A DNA stretch of 64,000 nucleotides from Bacteroidota bacterium (lineage in GTDB: Bacteria; Bacteroidota; Bacteroidia; 2-12-FULL-35-15): positions 62,001 through 126,000 of the forward strand of contig JADJHE010000008.1 of the NCBI GenBank assembly GCA_016707685.1, in the 5' to 3' direction. The notes under the pieces are model-generated. The model was not told where the DNA came from. It was given only the letters and a program-made list of their open reading frames with translations, and ran no database searches. Numbering within the stretch: the stretch's first letter is position 1; every line of letters starts with the position of its first letter. The position numbers and the translations under genes were made by a program. This document shows positions 43,525 to 52,294 of this stretch, one piece after another.

Positions 43525-45057
43525 ATGGAAAAAAGAGTTCGTTTACGTTTTGCACCAAGCCCAACAGGTGGTTTACACATGGGTGGAGTGCGTACTGCAT
43601 TGTTTTGCTATTTATTTGCAAAAAAGCATGGTGGTGATTTTATTTTACGTATTGAGGATACCGACCAGACACGTTATGTGAATGGTGCTGAAGAATATAT
43701 CATTAATTCATTAAAATGGTGTGGAATTGAACCCAATGAAGGCGTTGGTTTTGGTGATGGCCCTCATGCACCTTACCGTCAAAGTGAACGTAAAGAATTA
43801 GGGATTTATAAAAAATATGCTGATCAATTAATTGCGGCTGGACACGCGTATTATGCATTTGATACATCCGAAGATTTGGATGCTATGCGTAAGCGTTTGG
43901 AAGCAGCAAAAGTTGTTGCTCCTCAATACAATGCAGTTACACGCCAAACTATGCGTAACTCATTGACTTTATCGGAAGATGAAGTAAAAAAATTGATGGA
44001 TGCAGGAACATCTTATGTTATTCGTTTAAAAGTTCCACGTAACGAAGAAATTCGTTTTCATGATATTATTCGTGGTTGGGTTGTCGTTAACTCAACACAA
44101 GTAGATGATAAAGTTTTGTTGAAAAGTGATGGAATGCCAACGTACCATTTAGCACATATTGTGGATGATATTGAAATGGAAGTTTCACATGCTGTGCGTG
44201 GAGAAGAATGGTTGCCATCGGCACCTTCACATGTTTTAATTTATCGCTATTTAGGTATGGAAGATAAAATGCCTTTGTTGGCACATTTGCCTTTGATATT
44301 AAAACCAGATGGCAATGGAAAATTAAGTAAGCGCGATAAATCGGGCTTACCCATGTTTCCATTAAATTGGTACGATGAACGTACAAAAGAAAGCTATGTT
44401 GGGTATCGTGAAAGCGGATTTTTCCCAGAAGCCTTTATCAATATGTTAGCCTTGTTGGGATGGAATCCAGGAGGAAATCAAGAGATTATGAGTAAAGAAG
44501 AGTTGATTAATCTTTTCTCATTTGAACGTGTGAATAAATCGGGAGCTAAATTCGATCCTGAAAAAACAAAATGGTTCAACCAACAATATTTACGTCAAAA
44601 ATCAGATGCGGAATTGGTTGATTTGTTTATGCCAATTGTGAAAGAAAAAGGAATTACAGCAGAACCAAAGTTTGTTGAAGGAGTTTGCCGATTAGTGAAA
44701 GAGAAAGCACATTTTGTAAATGAATTTTGGGATAATTCAGTATATTTTTTTACTGCACCTACATCGTATGATGCAGAGGTTTTGAAAAAACGTTTGAACG
44801 AACAAACCGGAAATTTCATTAAAGAAGTTGCAACAGCTTATGCAGGATTAAACTCATTCACTGCTTTGGAAACGGAAGCAACCTTTAAAGCAACTGCCGA
44901 AAAATTAGGCATTGGTGCTGGGCAAGTGATGCAATTGTTCCGTGTGAGCATAAGTGGTGTTGGTGGAGGTCCTGCATTGTTCGAAATGATTGAATTATTA
45001 GGGAAAGAAGAAATAATTAATCGCCTTCAAACTTTTTCGAAAAACAATAGTCTGTAA
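43525..45057 (+). CDS. gltX: Glutamyl-tRNA synthetase
   Basis: 510 aa, class I. HIGH-type motif at 18-21 within PSPTGGLHMGGVRTALF, KMSKS-type motif KLSKRDKS near 266-273, and the alpha-helical anticodon-binding C-terminal domain. Charges tRNA-Glu; whether it also acts on tRNA-Gln cannot be read from this window. Start at MEKRVRLRFAPSP, as in homologues. The TonB-type barrel gene follows after 7 bases on the same strand. Confidence 0.96.
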   Translation: MEKRVRLRFAPSPTGGLHMGGVRTALFCYLFAKKHGGDFILRIEDTDQTRYVNGAEEYIINSLKWCGIEPNEGVGFGDGPHAPYRQSERKELGIYKKYADQLIAAGHAYYAFDTSEDLDAMRKRLEAAKVVAPQYNAVTRQTMRNSLTLSEDEVKKLMDAGTSYVIRLKVPRNEEIRFHDIIRGWVVVNSTQVDDKVLLKSDGMPTYHLAHIVDDIEMEVSHAVRGEEWLPSAPSHVLIYRYLGMEDKMPLLAHLPLILKPDGNGKLSKRDKSGLPMFPLNWYDERTKESYVGYRESGFFPEAFINMLALLGWNPGGNQEIMSKEELINLFSFERVNKSGAKFDPEKTKWFNQQYLRQKSDAELVDLFMPIVKEKGITAEPKFVEGVCRLVKEKAHFVNEFWDNSVYFFTAPTSYDAEVLKKRLNEQTGNFIKEVATAYAGLNSFTALETEATFKATAEKLGIGAGQVMQLFRVSISGVGGGPALFEMIELLGKEEIINRLQTFSKNNSL

Positions 45058-45064
45058 CTGATAC

Positions 45065-47560
45065 ATGCAAAAGTTTAAAACATATATTTTAGTATTATTT
45101 CTTTTTCCTTTATTGGCAATTGCTCAAATGCCAGGAGGAGGGATGCCCGGTGGTGGTGGCAAAATGAAAATGCCAGCCATTGGCCGTGTTTACGGAAAAG
45201 TAATTGATGCAAAAACAAAACAAGCGGTTGAGTTTGCTTCTGTCGCCTTGTTTAATGCCAAGGATAGCGCCATTGCGGGTTCGTTAACAAAACAAAATGG
45301 TGATTTTTCGTTGGATAATTTACCATTTGGAGCATTTACACTTCGTATTCGTTTTATTGGTTACAAAGCGTTTGAGCAAAAAGTAATGATTAACCCTCAA
45401 AACCTTGAAAAAGATTTGGGGAATATTAAAATTGAACCAGATGCAGCTCTTTTAAATGAAGTGGAAATTTCTGCCGATAAAGGAAACATGTCGATGAGTA
45501 TTGATCGAAAAGTATACAATGTTGACAAAGATTTAAGTGTAACAGGTGGAACCGGTTTGGATGCATTAAAAAACATTCCAAGTGTAAATGTGGATGCAGA
45601 TGGAGCAGTAACATTAAGAAACAGTTCGGTGCAAATTTTTGTAGATGGTAGACCAACTACGTTAACAATGCAACAGATTCCAGCCGACCAAATTGAACGA
45701 ATAGAAGTAATTACAAATCCTTCTGTAAAATTTGATGCCAATACAACAGGTGGGATTTTAAATGTTGTAATGAAAAAAAATACGAAGCCTGGATACAATG
45801 GAACCATTCAGGCTGGTATAGGTACAAATGATCGTTACAATGGAATGGCAAACTTAAATATTAAGGAGAAGCCGTTTAATTTTTCATTAACCTATAGCTA
45901 TAATTCTAGTCGAAACGTAAACAAAGGATTTACTAATAGAACAAATATTTCCAATCCAACTCCAGTTAAATACTTTGATCAACAAAATTTAACATACATG
46001 TCGCACAGCATGAACATGGCCCGTTTTTCGGTTGATTACACAATTAACAATCGAAACACAATTACACTTGGAGGGAATTTCACAAAAGGATTGCACATTA
46101 CTTCCGATTTTCAAGATTATAAGTCATTAGACACCTCGAATGCGATTGTTTCGAATGGTTGGCGATTAAATAAAAACAATGGGTATTTTGATAATTATAC
46201 AGCAACGTTTAATTACCGAAAAACATTTCCAAAACCACAAAAAGAGTTTACAATTGATTTGAGTTATAATCGTGGTAAAACAACAGGCGGCTATAATTTT
46301 ACAACCTATGATTATTCAGAAGGAGTGAGTTATTTAGGGCCTCAGATTGAGATAAACGATGCAGATGGAAATAGCAACTTATTTACCTTTCAATCCGATT
46401 TTTCGAATCCAATAAACGATAGTACAAAAATTGAAATCGGTATAAAAAGTACATATAAGCAAAGTAGAAATACAAATGTAACCTCTGATTATTCTTATGT
46501 TACAAACGATTATGCATACGACTCAATATTGTCAAATGATTACTTAATTGATGATTTAGTAAATGGCTTGTATATTAATTACATAACACGCGTTCGAAAA
46601 ATTAACATACAAGCAGGATTAAGATTTGAACAATCGTATTACAAAGGGAATGTGTTAAACAAACCTAATCAAGATTTTTCATATTCGTATCCATCATCTT
46701 CAGACATTCTTAAATCCATTTTTCCAGGAATTTATTTTAGCAGAAAATTTAGTGAGTCGAGTGAGGCGCAATTAAATTTCAGTCGCAAAATAAATCGCCC
46801 AATTTTTCAGTTGATGCCATTTGTAATGTTTGCTGATCGATACAATTATCGTATCGGTAATCCTTCATTAGCTCCAGAGTTTGTGAACATGGCCGAAATG
46901 AATTATAATTTTGTAAAGAAAAATTTAAATTATTTAACTTCAGTATATGGAAAATATACAGAAGGCGTAATTACAAATGTTGCGTATCCAAGCGCTGCAG
47001 ATCCTACCGTGTTAGTGAATACATTCATGAATGGAGATAATAGTTTTTCATATGGATGGGAAAACACAATGAAACTTACATTGCTAAAAAACTTGAACAT
47101 TACAGCTAATATTACAACGTATTATTTAAATATTAAATACTCAACAGGAACAGGTGCTACATTACAAAATGATGGTTACAGTTGGGAAAGTAAAATGACT
47201 CTTGCATACAAATTCCCTCTTGATATTACGTTTCAAGTAAATGGTGGTTATGATGCTCCAAAGCCTTTGGCGCAAGGCAGTACACTTGAAATGTATTACA
47301 TGGATTTATCATTGAACAAGAGTTTCAAGCAACGCTTAACATTTAACTTAAGTTTAAATGATGTGTTCAATACCAAACGAAGAGGAACACATTACGATAC
47401 ACCCGATTACATTCAAGATTTATCGCGTAGAAGAGAATCAAGGTTTTTAAAGTTCTCTGTTACTTGGATGTTTGGTAAGCCAGATGCGTCTTTATTCAAA
47501 CGAAAAAATTCGGGCAAACAAAACAGAAGTGGTGAAAGTTCAGAAGGAATGGATTTTTAA
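45065..47560 (+). CDS. TonB-dependent receptor-like outer-membrane barrel protein
   Basis: 831 aa. Signal peptide about 1-20 (LLAIAQ), then a glycine/methionine-rich linker (MPGGGMPGGGGKMKMP). A carboxypeptidase-regulatory-like domain (about 40-125; VYGKVIDAKTKQAVEFASV), a plug (about 135-235; IPSVNVDADGAVTLRN, VITNPSVKFDANTTGGILNV) and an OMP_b-brl_3-type barrel follow. The C-terminus is extended by a basic KRKNSGKQNRSGESSE tail rather than ending at the last strand. Ligand unknown. Seven bases after gltX, possibly co-transcribed. Confidence 0.88.
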   Translation: MQKFKTYILVLFLFPLLAIAQMPGGGMPGGGGKMKMPAIGRVYGKVIDAKTKQAVEFASVALFNAKDSAIAGSLTKQNGDFSLDNLPFGAFTLRIRFIGYKAFEQKVMINPQNLEKDLGNIKIEPDAALLNEVEISADKGNMSMSIDRKVYNVDKDLSVTGGTGLDALKNIPSVNVDADGAVTLRNSSVQIFVDGRPTTLTMQQIPADQIERIEVITNPSVKFDANTTGGILNVVMKKNTKPGYNGTIQAGIGTNDRYNGMANLNIKEKPFNFSLTYSYNSSRNVNKGFTNRTNISNPTPVKYFDQQNLTYMSHSMNMARFSVDYTINNRNTITLGGNFTKGLHITSDFQDYKSLDTSNAIVSNGWRLNKNNGYFDNYTATFNYRKTFPKPQKEFTIDLSYNRGKTTGGYNFTTYDYSEGVSYLGPQIEINDADGNSNLFTFQSDFSNPINDSTKIEIGIKSTYKQSRNTNVTSDYSYVTNDYAYDSILSNDYLIDDLVNGLYINYITRVRKINIQAGLRFEQSYYKGNVLNKPNQDFSYSYPSSSDILKSIFPGIYFSRKFSESSEAQLNFSRKINRPIFQLMPFVMFADRYNYRIGNPSLAPEFVNMAEMNYNFVKKNLNYLTSVYGKYTEGVITNVAYPSAADPTVLVNTFMNGDNSFSYGWENTMKLTLLKNLNITANITTYYLNIKYSTGTGATLQNDGYSWESKMTLAYKFPLDITFQVNGGYDAPKPLAQGSTLEMYYMDLSLNKSFKQRLTFNLSLNDVFNTKRRGTHYDTPDYIQDLSRRRESRFLKFSVTWMFGKPDASLFKRKNSGKQNRSGESSEGMDF

Positions 47561-47571
47561 TTATTTAGAAC

Positions 47572-47922
47572 ATGCATAAAATAATTGTAGAAGGAATAAA
47601 GGTATTTGCTTACCATGGTTGTTTGGAAGAAGAAGCTAAAATTGGAACACACTATACTGTCGATGTGTGGATGGAAACCGATTTTTCGGAAGCGGCCAAG
47701 ACAGATGATTTAACGAAGACAATAGATTACGTTACAGTATATGATATTGTAAAGAAACAAATGGCAATCCGTTCAAAATTAATTGAACAAGTTGGACAAC
47801 GAATTGTAGATGAATTGAAAAGTGAATTTAATACATTGCACAAGTTGGAAGTGAAAGTAACAAAGCACAATCCACCCATGAATGGGAATGTGGAAAAGGT
47901 TAGCATTGTAATTGCTGGATAA
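47572..47922 (+). CDS. folB: Dihydroneopterin aldolase
   Basis: 116 aa. Converts 7,8-dihydroneopterin to 6-hydroxymethyl-dihydropterin in folate synthesis. The family's opening FAYHGCLEEEAKIG with catalytic Glu, DDLTKTIDYVTVYDIV, and the C-terminal VTKHNPPMNGNVEKVSI with the catalytic Lys are present. Normal length. 11 bases after the barrel gene. Confidence 0.94.
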   Translation: MHKIIVEGIKVFAYHGCLEEEAKIGTHYTVDVWMETDFSEAAKTDDLTKTIDYVTVYDIVKKQMAIRSKLIEQVGQRIVDELKSEFNTLHKLEVKVTKHNPPMNGNVEKVSIVIAG

Positions 47923-47923
47923 C

Positions 47924-48103
47924 ATGTCGATTAAAATTTGCTCAAAATGCAGTCGGTCTTTTGAATGTCAAAATGAGTCAATGGGTTGTTGGTGTGAGGA
48001 GCTTTTTCTGAGCATAAATACCTTGAACGAAATAAAGCAACAGTACGATAACTGTTTGTGTCCTACCTGTTTAAAGGAATTTGCAGATAGAGATAAAAAA
48101 TAA
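47924..48103 (+). CDS. Cysteine-rich CWC family protein
   Basis: 59 aa. Start taken at ATG 47924, one base after the folB stop. Cysteine pairs CSKC, C...MGCWC and the late CLCPTC match the small CWC metal-binding family, probably one zinc. Role unknown. Co-transcribed with folB judging by spacing. Confidence 0.8.
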   Translation: MSIKICSKCSRSFECQNESMGCWCEELFLSINTLNEIKQQYDNCLCPTCLKEFADRDKK

Positions 48104-48125
48104 TTGCAGTATAACTTAAAAGTGT

Positions 48126-48133
48126 TACTTTTG
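48126..48133 (+). promoter_or_regulatory. Promoter -7 box of the tRNA-Cys transcript
   Basis: TACTTTTG. Transcription starting a few bases on would include the tRNA-like leader at 48146-48196 and then tRNA-Cys. Confidence 0.6.
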
Positions 48134-48145
48134 TAACGAATTAAG

Positions 48146-48196
48146 AGGCTCTTGTGTCCGCCTAAGGCGGATAGACAGAGCCACAAAAGTTCAACA
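48146..48196 (+). repeat. Degenerate tRNA-Cys-like partial copy with internal palindrome
   Basis: aggctcttgtgtccg aligns with agggtcttgtggccg at the tRNA start (13 of 15 bases). The later ggatagacagagc and aaaagttcaaca align with ggctaggcagagc and aaaagcttctaca. The D-arm region is replaced by tccgcctaaggcgga, a perfect 6-bp palindrome, and the outer ggctct (48147-48152) pairs with agagcc (48177-48182), making a nested hairpin. The T-arm and 3' acceptor are missing. Confidence 0.6.
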
Positions 48197-48203
48197 TAAA
48201 AAG

Positions 48204-48274
48204 GGTCTTGTGGCCGAGTGGCTAGGCAGAGCTCTGCAAAAGCTTCTACAGCGGTTCGAATCCGCTCGAGACCT
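48204..48274 (+). tRNA. tRNA-Cys (GCA)
   Basis: 71 bases. The acceptor stem ggtcttg pairs with cgagacc (one U-G pair), the anticodon loop ctGCAaa reads GCA, the T-arm is agcgg-ttcgaat-ccgct, and the discriminator is U as expected for tRNA-Cys. CCA is not encoded. A hairpin terminator follows. Confidence 0.95.
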
Positions 48275-48283
48275 CTTAAAGAA

Positions 48284-48325
48284 TGAAAAAAAGCGGTTTG
48301 TCCATTTGGGCAAGTCGCTTTTTGA
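48284..48325 (+). terminator. Terminator of tRNA-Cys
   Basis: aaaaagcggtttgtcc pairs with gggcaagtcgcttttt (a few G-T pairs) around an attt loop, ending in T. From here to 48547 I see only AT-rich non-coding sequence. Confidence 0.7.
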
Positions 48326-48547
48326 TTTAAATTTAAGACACAAATCTGAATTAGTTTTGAATCAGTAAATATGATTGCAACGTTAGTTGCCATTTTATTT
48401 TTTGACTTTAGGCTTGCCAAAGTAGATCAATCAAATTAAATCGCTCGGACCTCGAAATTGTCAGCATCACCAATCAAATGTTTTTTTTTGATTTAGGTGG
48501 TAGAAAGGATAACAAAAATGTCATTTTATAGTGGCAATTCATTTACC

Positions 48548-49807
48548 TTAATCAAGAGTGAAAAAATCTTCAGCATTTTTTAGGGCTGGCATATCAATAA
48601 AATTCCCATTTTTATCAATGTATTTCCATTTTCCATCAACTTTAACCCGGGCATATCCGTTTTTAAAATTTTCAGCATAATCAAATTTTAGCTCGATTAT
48701 TATTTTACCATTTGTATTAATATAGCCATATCTGTCATTCAATTCAACAAAGGCAAGATCATCAACAAAAATTCCCAAACGTTGATACTGAAGTTGTTTA
48801 ATATTCTCATCCTTCTTCATAAAACCCCAACCTTGGGGATCTTTAAAACGGATAATGCCATTCTCACATTTACTGACTTCATCGTAACGACATGAAATAA
48901 TATTTTTACCAGTTTTGTCAATTGCCCCCCAAAATCCATCATTTTTAACTACTGCAACGCCTTCTGAAAATTCAGTTATATCCGAAAAAGCAGGAGCAAT
49001 TTTTAAAAGTCCGGTACTATCAACATATCCCCATTTATTTCCTATTTTGACTCCTGCTAACCCCTCACTAAAGTTATCGGCATTTTCGTATCTGGCATCA
49101 ATAATTATTTTATTATTTAAATCAATAAAACCCCAATTCCTGTCTTTTTTATAAGCTGCAATGCCCTGACTAAAATTTTTCAGATTATCATACTGAGCAC
49201 CTATCTGCCATTCTCCTTTGGAATTTATAATCCCAAATTTACCGTCAACTTTAACAAGCGCGAACGAATTTTTAAAAGAATAAGCATCTTCAAATCCTAT
49301 TTCAGAAATGAATTTTCCATTTTTATTAATAAAATTCCACTTCCTTTTATATTTCACTAAACCGAAACCACCGGAAAATTTTTTTGCTTCAGAAAAATTT
49401 TTTTCCGAAATTAATTCCCCTTTCAAATTAATATACTGAAAAAAATCTCCCGTAATAATAAGTCCAACACTATCATTAAAAGGGTAGGCCCAGTCAAACT
49501 GTGGTTTTATCTCAATCATGCCTAATGCATTCATATAACCCCAGTGCAGCTTATCTTTAAATGGAAACAAACCGTATTTTGGCAAACCAATTATTGTTTT
49601 GTTTTGAATGGAGGTTACTGCAATGGACACAGTTTTCGTATCAATGTAGTCGAACCCTGTTTGGAACAAAAGTTTCCCTTTGTCATCAATTACATTCCAT
49701 TTGTCGGAATTATCAAATCTAACAAAAGCTGCAATTTTTTGAGAAAAAAGCGAACCAGAAAAAAACAGCAGAAAAAAAATAGTTGTTTTTCTTATAAGAG
49801 AGATCAT
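48548..49807 (-). CDS. WG-repeat protein, exported
   Basis: 419 aa. Signal peptide about 1-22 (GSLFSQK). About ten WG/KWG repeats follow, each of the form (W/F)G(F/Y)(I/M)(N/D)..G..II..(F/Y)D, for example KWGYVDSTGLLKIAPAFSD and NWGFIDLNNKIIIDARYEN. Such repeats form beta-sheet arrays of unknown function. A short acidic tail ends the protein. No enzymatic domain is attached. Confidence 0.88.
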   Translation of the reverse strand: MISLIRKTTIFFLLFFSGSLFSQKIAAFVRFDNSDKWNVIDDKGKLLFQTGFDYIDTKTVSIAVTSIQNKTIIGLPKYGLFPFKDKLHWGYMNALGMIEIKPQFDWAYPFNDSVGLIITGDFFQYINLKGELISEKNFSEAKKFSGGFGLVKYKRKWNFINKNGKFISEIGFEDAYSFKNSFALVKVDGKFGIINSKGEWQIGAQYDNLKNFSQGIAAYKKDRNWGFIDLNNKIIIDARYENADNFSEGLAGVKIGNKWGYVDSTGLLKIAPAFSDITEFSEGVAVVKNDGFWGAIDKTGKNIISCRYDEVSKCENGIIRFKDPQGWGFMKKDENIKQLQYQRLGIFVDDLAFVELNDRYGYINTNGKIIIELKFDYAENFKNGYARVKVDGKWKYIDKNGNFIDMPALKNAEDFFTLD

Positions 49808-49811
49808 AGGG

Positions 49812-50279
49812 TTATAAAAAATATGAAAAATGAACAGAAGTAAAGGATAAACTTACCGTAGCTCGCCTTTTTTCCCTTGAGATTTTTTTCTCTCCCAATA
49901 CCCACATTATAATTCCTCCAGTTGAGGACAATGCACCAGCTCCAATCATGATGCCTCCTAAACCGCCTTTTGGAGATCCTTCTTCAACCACATTCCCATT
50001 GGTATTCGAATAAGAATAAGATGCTGTGCCCGCATTTGCAACTAATGCAAATCCTGTTATACATGTGACAAGCCCCACACAGGTAAATGCTATACCATTA
50101 TTTCTTAACCTTGGTTTTATTAATGGTTTATCAATTGCATATATGGATTTTATAGTTTCTAATTTTTCCTTATATATATTTCCTTGTTTACTAAAACTCA
50201 TTTCCCGACAATTCAACTGGGCTTTTAACACTATATTGATAAGAATAAATATGATAAATATGTATAACTTCTTCTGCAT
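49812..50279 (-). CDS. Small membrane or exported protein of unknown function
   Basis: 155 aa. N-terminal signal or anchor helix (about 4-20), then a short soluble part (NCREMSFSKQGNIYKEKLE). Two further hydrophobic segments follow (about 62-84 and 107-130, the latter GLGGIMIGAGALSSTGGIIMWVLG), and a basic segment KKISREKRRATVSL precedes the end. I recognise no family. It lies 4 bases upstream of the WG-repeat gene and is probably co-transcribed with it. Confidence 0.65.
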   Translation of the reverse strand: MQKKLYIFIIFILINIVLKAQLNCREMSFSKQGNIYKEKLETIKSIYAIDKPLIKPRLRNNGIAFTCVGLVTCITGFALVANAGTASYSYSNTNGNVVEEGSPKGGLGGIMIGAGALSSTGGIIMWVLGEKKISREKRRATVSLSFTSVHFSYFL

Positions 50280-50436
50280 TTTGTGATAAATTTTGAATTT
50301 AAAAATAACAATAAAGATAATGCATTCTTGAGAAATGGTATAGTTAGTTTATTTAATTGTGAAGAAAGGCTGCAAAGATCTTTATCTTCAATTTTCCAAG
50401 CGATTCTGGGTGTAGTTAGAATCCAATCGAAAACTC

Positions 50437-50468
50437 AAAAACCTTCGGTATTTGCAAGAAGGTTTTTG
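50437..50468. terminator. Orphan terminator-like hairpin
   Basis: aaaaaccttc / gaaggttttt stem with T-run. No convincing gene ends here: the stretch 50280-50532 between the small membrane protein and the channel gene has only a weak 66-codon frame. It also holds a gattct / agaatc hairpin at 50402-50422. It could end a small RNA. Confidence 0.55.
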
Positions 50469-50532
50469 TTTCATATCTGCTAATGATAAATATCAATTTC
50501 TTTTTTCAAACAATTGTTTAACTTAGCCCTTC

Positions 50533-51231
50533 ATGAAATTAAAAGATCGCTTAAAGAAAGAATTGAAATGGAATTCGGAGGAATACGGAATCCTTACGCC
50601 ATCGATTATGTTCTTTTTTCGACTTTTACAATTTTTGCCTTTCCAATTATTTTATGGAAATAAAACCGATTATTACTACAAAGAATTAAAAGGGAAGAGC
50701 ACTTTAGAGCGCAAAGAAATTGCTAAAAAACGAGCGATATTCATGGAGAAGGTGATTCTCTCCTATATGGCCATTGAAATTTTAATGCCTTTCATCTATG
50801 AAAACTATTTGCATGTTACTTGGTTCAAATATGTAATATCCATTGTTCTTGCATTGCGATTGATTGACATCATTCAAGTAAATGTGAACATGATTTTATT
50901 CGATAGCATTCGAACAGAAGGTTTCAATAGAATAACAAAATATACAAGAGCAATATTGTTAATTATATGGAATTATTTTGAGTTAATTTTGATTTTTGGT
51001 TTTTTCTATTTAAGTAATCACGAAGCTTTAAAAGGATTTAGCACCTGGACAGATTCCTATTATTTTAGCACCATTACACAGCTTACTATCGGGTATGGCG
51101 ACTTATCACCAACCGGGAATATTCGATTTATAACAGCTTTTCAGGGTTTTGTAGGAACAATGTTCATGGCATTTATAATTTCTAAAATTATAAGTTTAGT
51201 GCCCGAATTGAAAGAGATGGATAAGGAGTAA
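50533..51231 (+). CDS. Two-pore-helix potassium channel family protein
   Basis: 232 aa. About four hydrophobic segments. The last two flank a pore loop with TQLTIGYGDLSPTG, whose TIGYGD (186-191) is the K+ selectivity filter. Two earlier helices (about 75-95 and 100-125) precede it, so the plan resembles a reduced voltage-channel or KcsA-like unit with extra N-terminal helices. No cytoplasmic RCK/TrkA-N domain is attached. Monocistronic, with terminator. Confidence 0.88.
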   Translation: MKLKDRLKKELKWNSEEYGILTPSIMFFFRLLQFLPFQLFYGNKTDYYYKELKGKSTLERKEIAKKRAIFMEKVILSYMAIEILMPFIYENYLHVTWFKYVISIVLALRLIDIIQVNVNMILFDSIRTEGFNRITKYTRAILLIIWNYFELILIFGFFYLSNHEALKGFSTWTDSYYFSTITQLTIGYGDLSPTGNIRFITAFQGFVGTMFMAFIISKIISLVPELKEMDKE

Positions 51232-51262
51232 AAAAAGCCCCGTCAATAGACTGGGCTTTTTA
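51232..51262. terminator. Bidirectional terminator
   Basis: aaaaagccc / gggcttttt stem between the K+ channel gene and the convergent LamG gene. Confidence 0.82.
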
Positions 51263-51263
51263 T

Positions 51264-52292
51264 TTATTTTTTGATGAATTTCTTGATCGAGGATTGATTA
51301 TCCTCGTTTGTTATTCGAATAAAATAGATTCCTGCAAAAAGATTACTTATATCTATTTCCGAAAAATTATCCTCATACATAGCAGAATACACAACTCTCC
51401 CTGTTACATCCAATATATTTATTTGGTGGCCGCCTTTTAATTCGTAATTAACGAAAAGTTTATCAGTTGCAGGGTTTGGATATAGGTTTATATTAAAAGT
51501 TGAATTAATTACATTTATACCTAATGTCCCTCCATTAAATAGTGTTGTTACATCAGACGCAGAAATAGCGGATGCGTAAAATCCTATATCATCAATATCT
51601 CCATTGTAGGATTGATTAACGAATTGATTTCCGCTTTTACCAATGAAAGCTAAGTGTGATGGTTTTGTTGAGAAATTGACTCCGGTAATATCTAATTCTT
51701 TATCACTGTTTACAAGTGTTCCACCCGTTTGTCCAAAAGCATTTATCTGAACTAGTGTTTGTAAAATATTATCGATATATATTTTTGCTCGATTATTTGT
51801 TTTATCGACTATTCCAACATAATGATGCCAATTTCCGTCATTAAACGAACTTGCTGTCCCAATAATTATTGAGTTTGTATTGTTGAAGGAACCGGATGCC
51901 CCTACAGCTAAAATAACATCTCCATTAGAGTTATAATTAACAACGGATGAAATTCCGCTCGAAAAAGCCTGCACCCCGGTGGAAAACGCGAACATATAGC
52001 TTTGAGTGCTATTCGTTTTAAACCAATAGCTTAATGAGAAACTATTTTGACCCATGTTGAAAGCAGTCGTGTCTGTTATTTCAATGTAAGCATTTGTTCC
52101 ATTGAAGGTGTATGCACTATTTGCATTGGAGTTGCGGTCATTAGTTAATGTTGCGTTAGTAACTACACCATGGTGATTATTTCCGGAAGCATCATTTGCG
52201 TTCCCGTTAAATGGGTAGTAGGCTTGTTGTGCATTTATCGCACTGGTAATACTAGTTGCTAGTATTATTGATTTTAGTAATTGTTTTTTCAT
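51264..52292 (-). CDS. LamG-domain T9SS-exported protein
   Basis: 342 aa. Signal peptide about 1-20 (SAINAQQ). A concanavalin-like LamG domain (about 24-250) opens YYPFNGNANDASGNNHHG and includes WHHYVGIVDKTNNRAKIYID. A type A sorting domain closes it (about 268-342; LYPNPATDKLFVNYEL, GIYFIRITNEDN). A cell-surface or secreted carbohydrate- or protein-binding domain. The start is 2 bases after the ankyrin gene stop, so the two form an operon. Confidence 0.9.
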   Translation of the reverse strand: MKKQLLKSIILATSITSAINAQQAYYPFNGNANDASGNNHHGVVTNATLTNDRNSNANSAYTFNGTNAYIEITDTTAFNMGQNSFSLSYWFKTNSTQSYMFAFSTGVQAFSSGISSVVNYNSNGDVILAVGASGSFNNTNSIIIGTASSFNDGNWHHYVGIVDKTNNRAKIYIDNILQTLVQINAFGQTGGTLVNSDKELDITGVNFSTKPSHLAFIGKSGNQFVNQSYNGDIDDIGFYASAISASDVTTLFNGGTLGINVINSTFNINLYPNPATDKLFVNYELKGGHQINILDVTGRVVYSAMYEDNFSEIDISNLFAGIYFIRITNEDNQSSIKKFIKK

Positions 52293-52294
52293 GA

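Noticed and set aside
47968..48420. A 150-codon minus-strand frame across tRNA-Cys
   Set aside because: It runs antisense through the tRNA and its leader; its protein is the usual spurious product of such antisense frames.
50283..50483. A 66-codon plus-strand frame before the K+ channel gene
   Set aside because: No recognisable domain or start context, and it runs across the terminator hairpin, ending after it.
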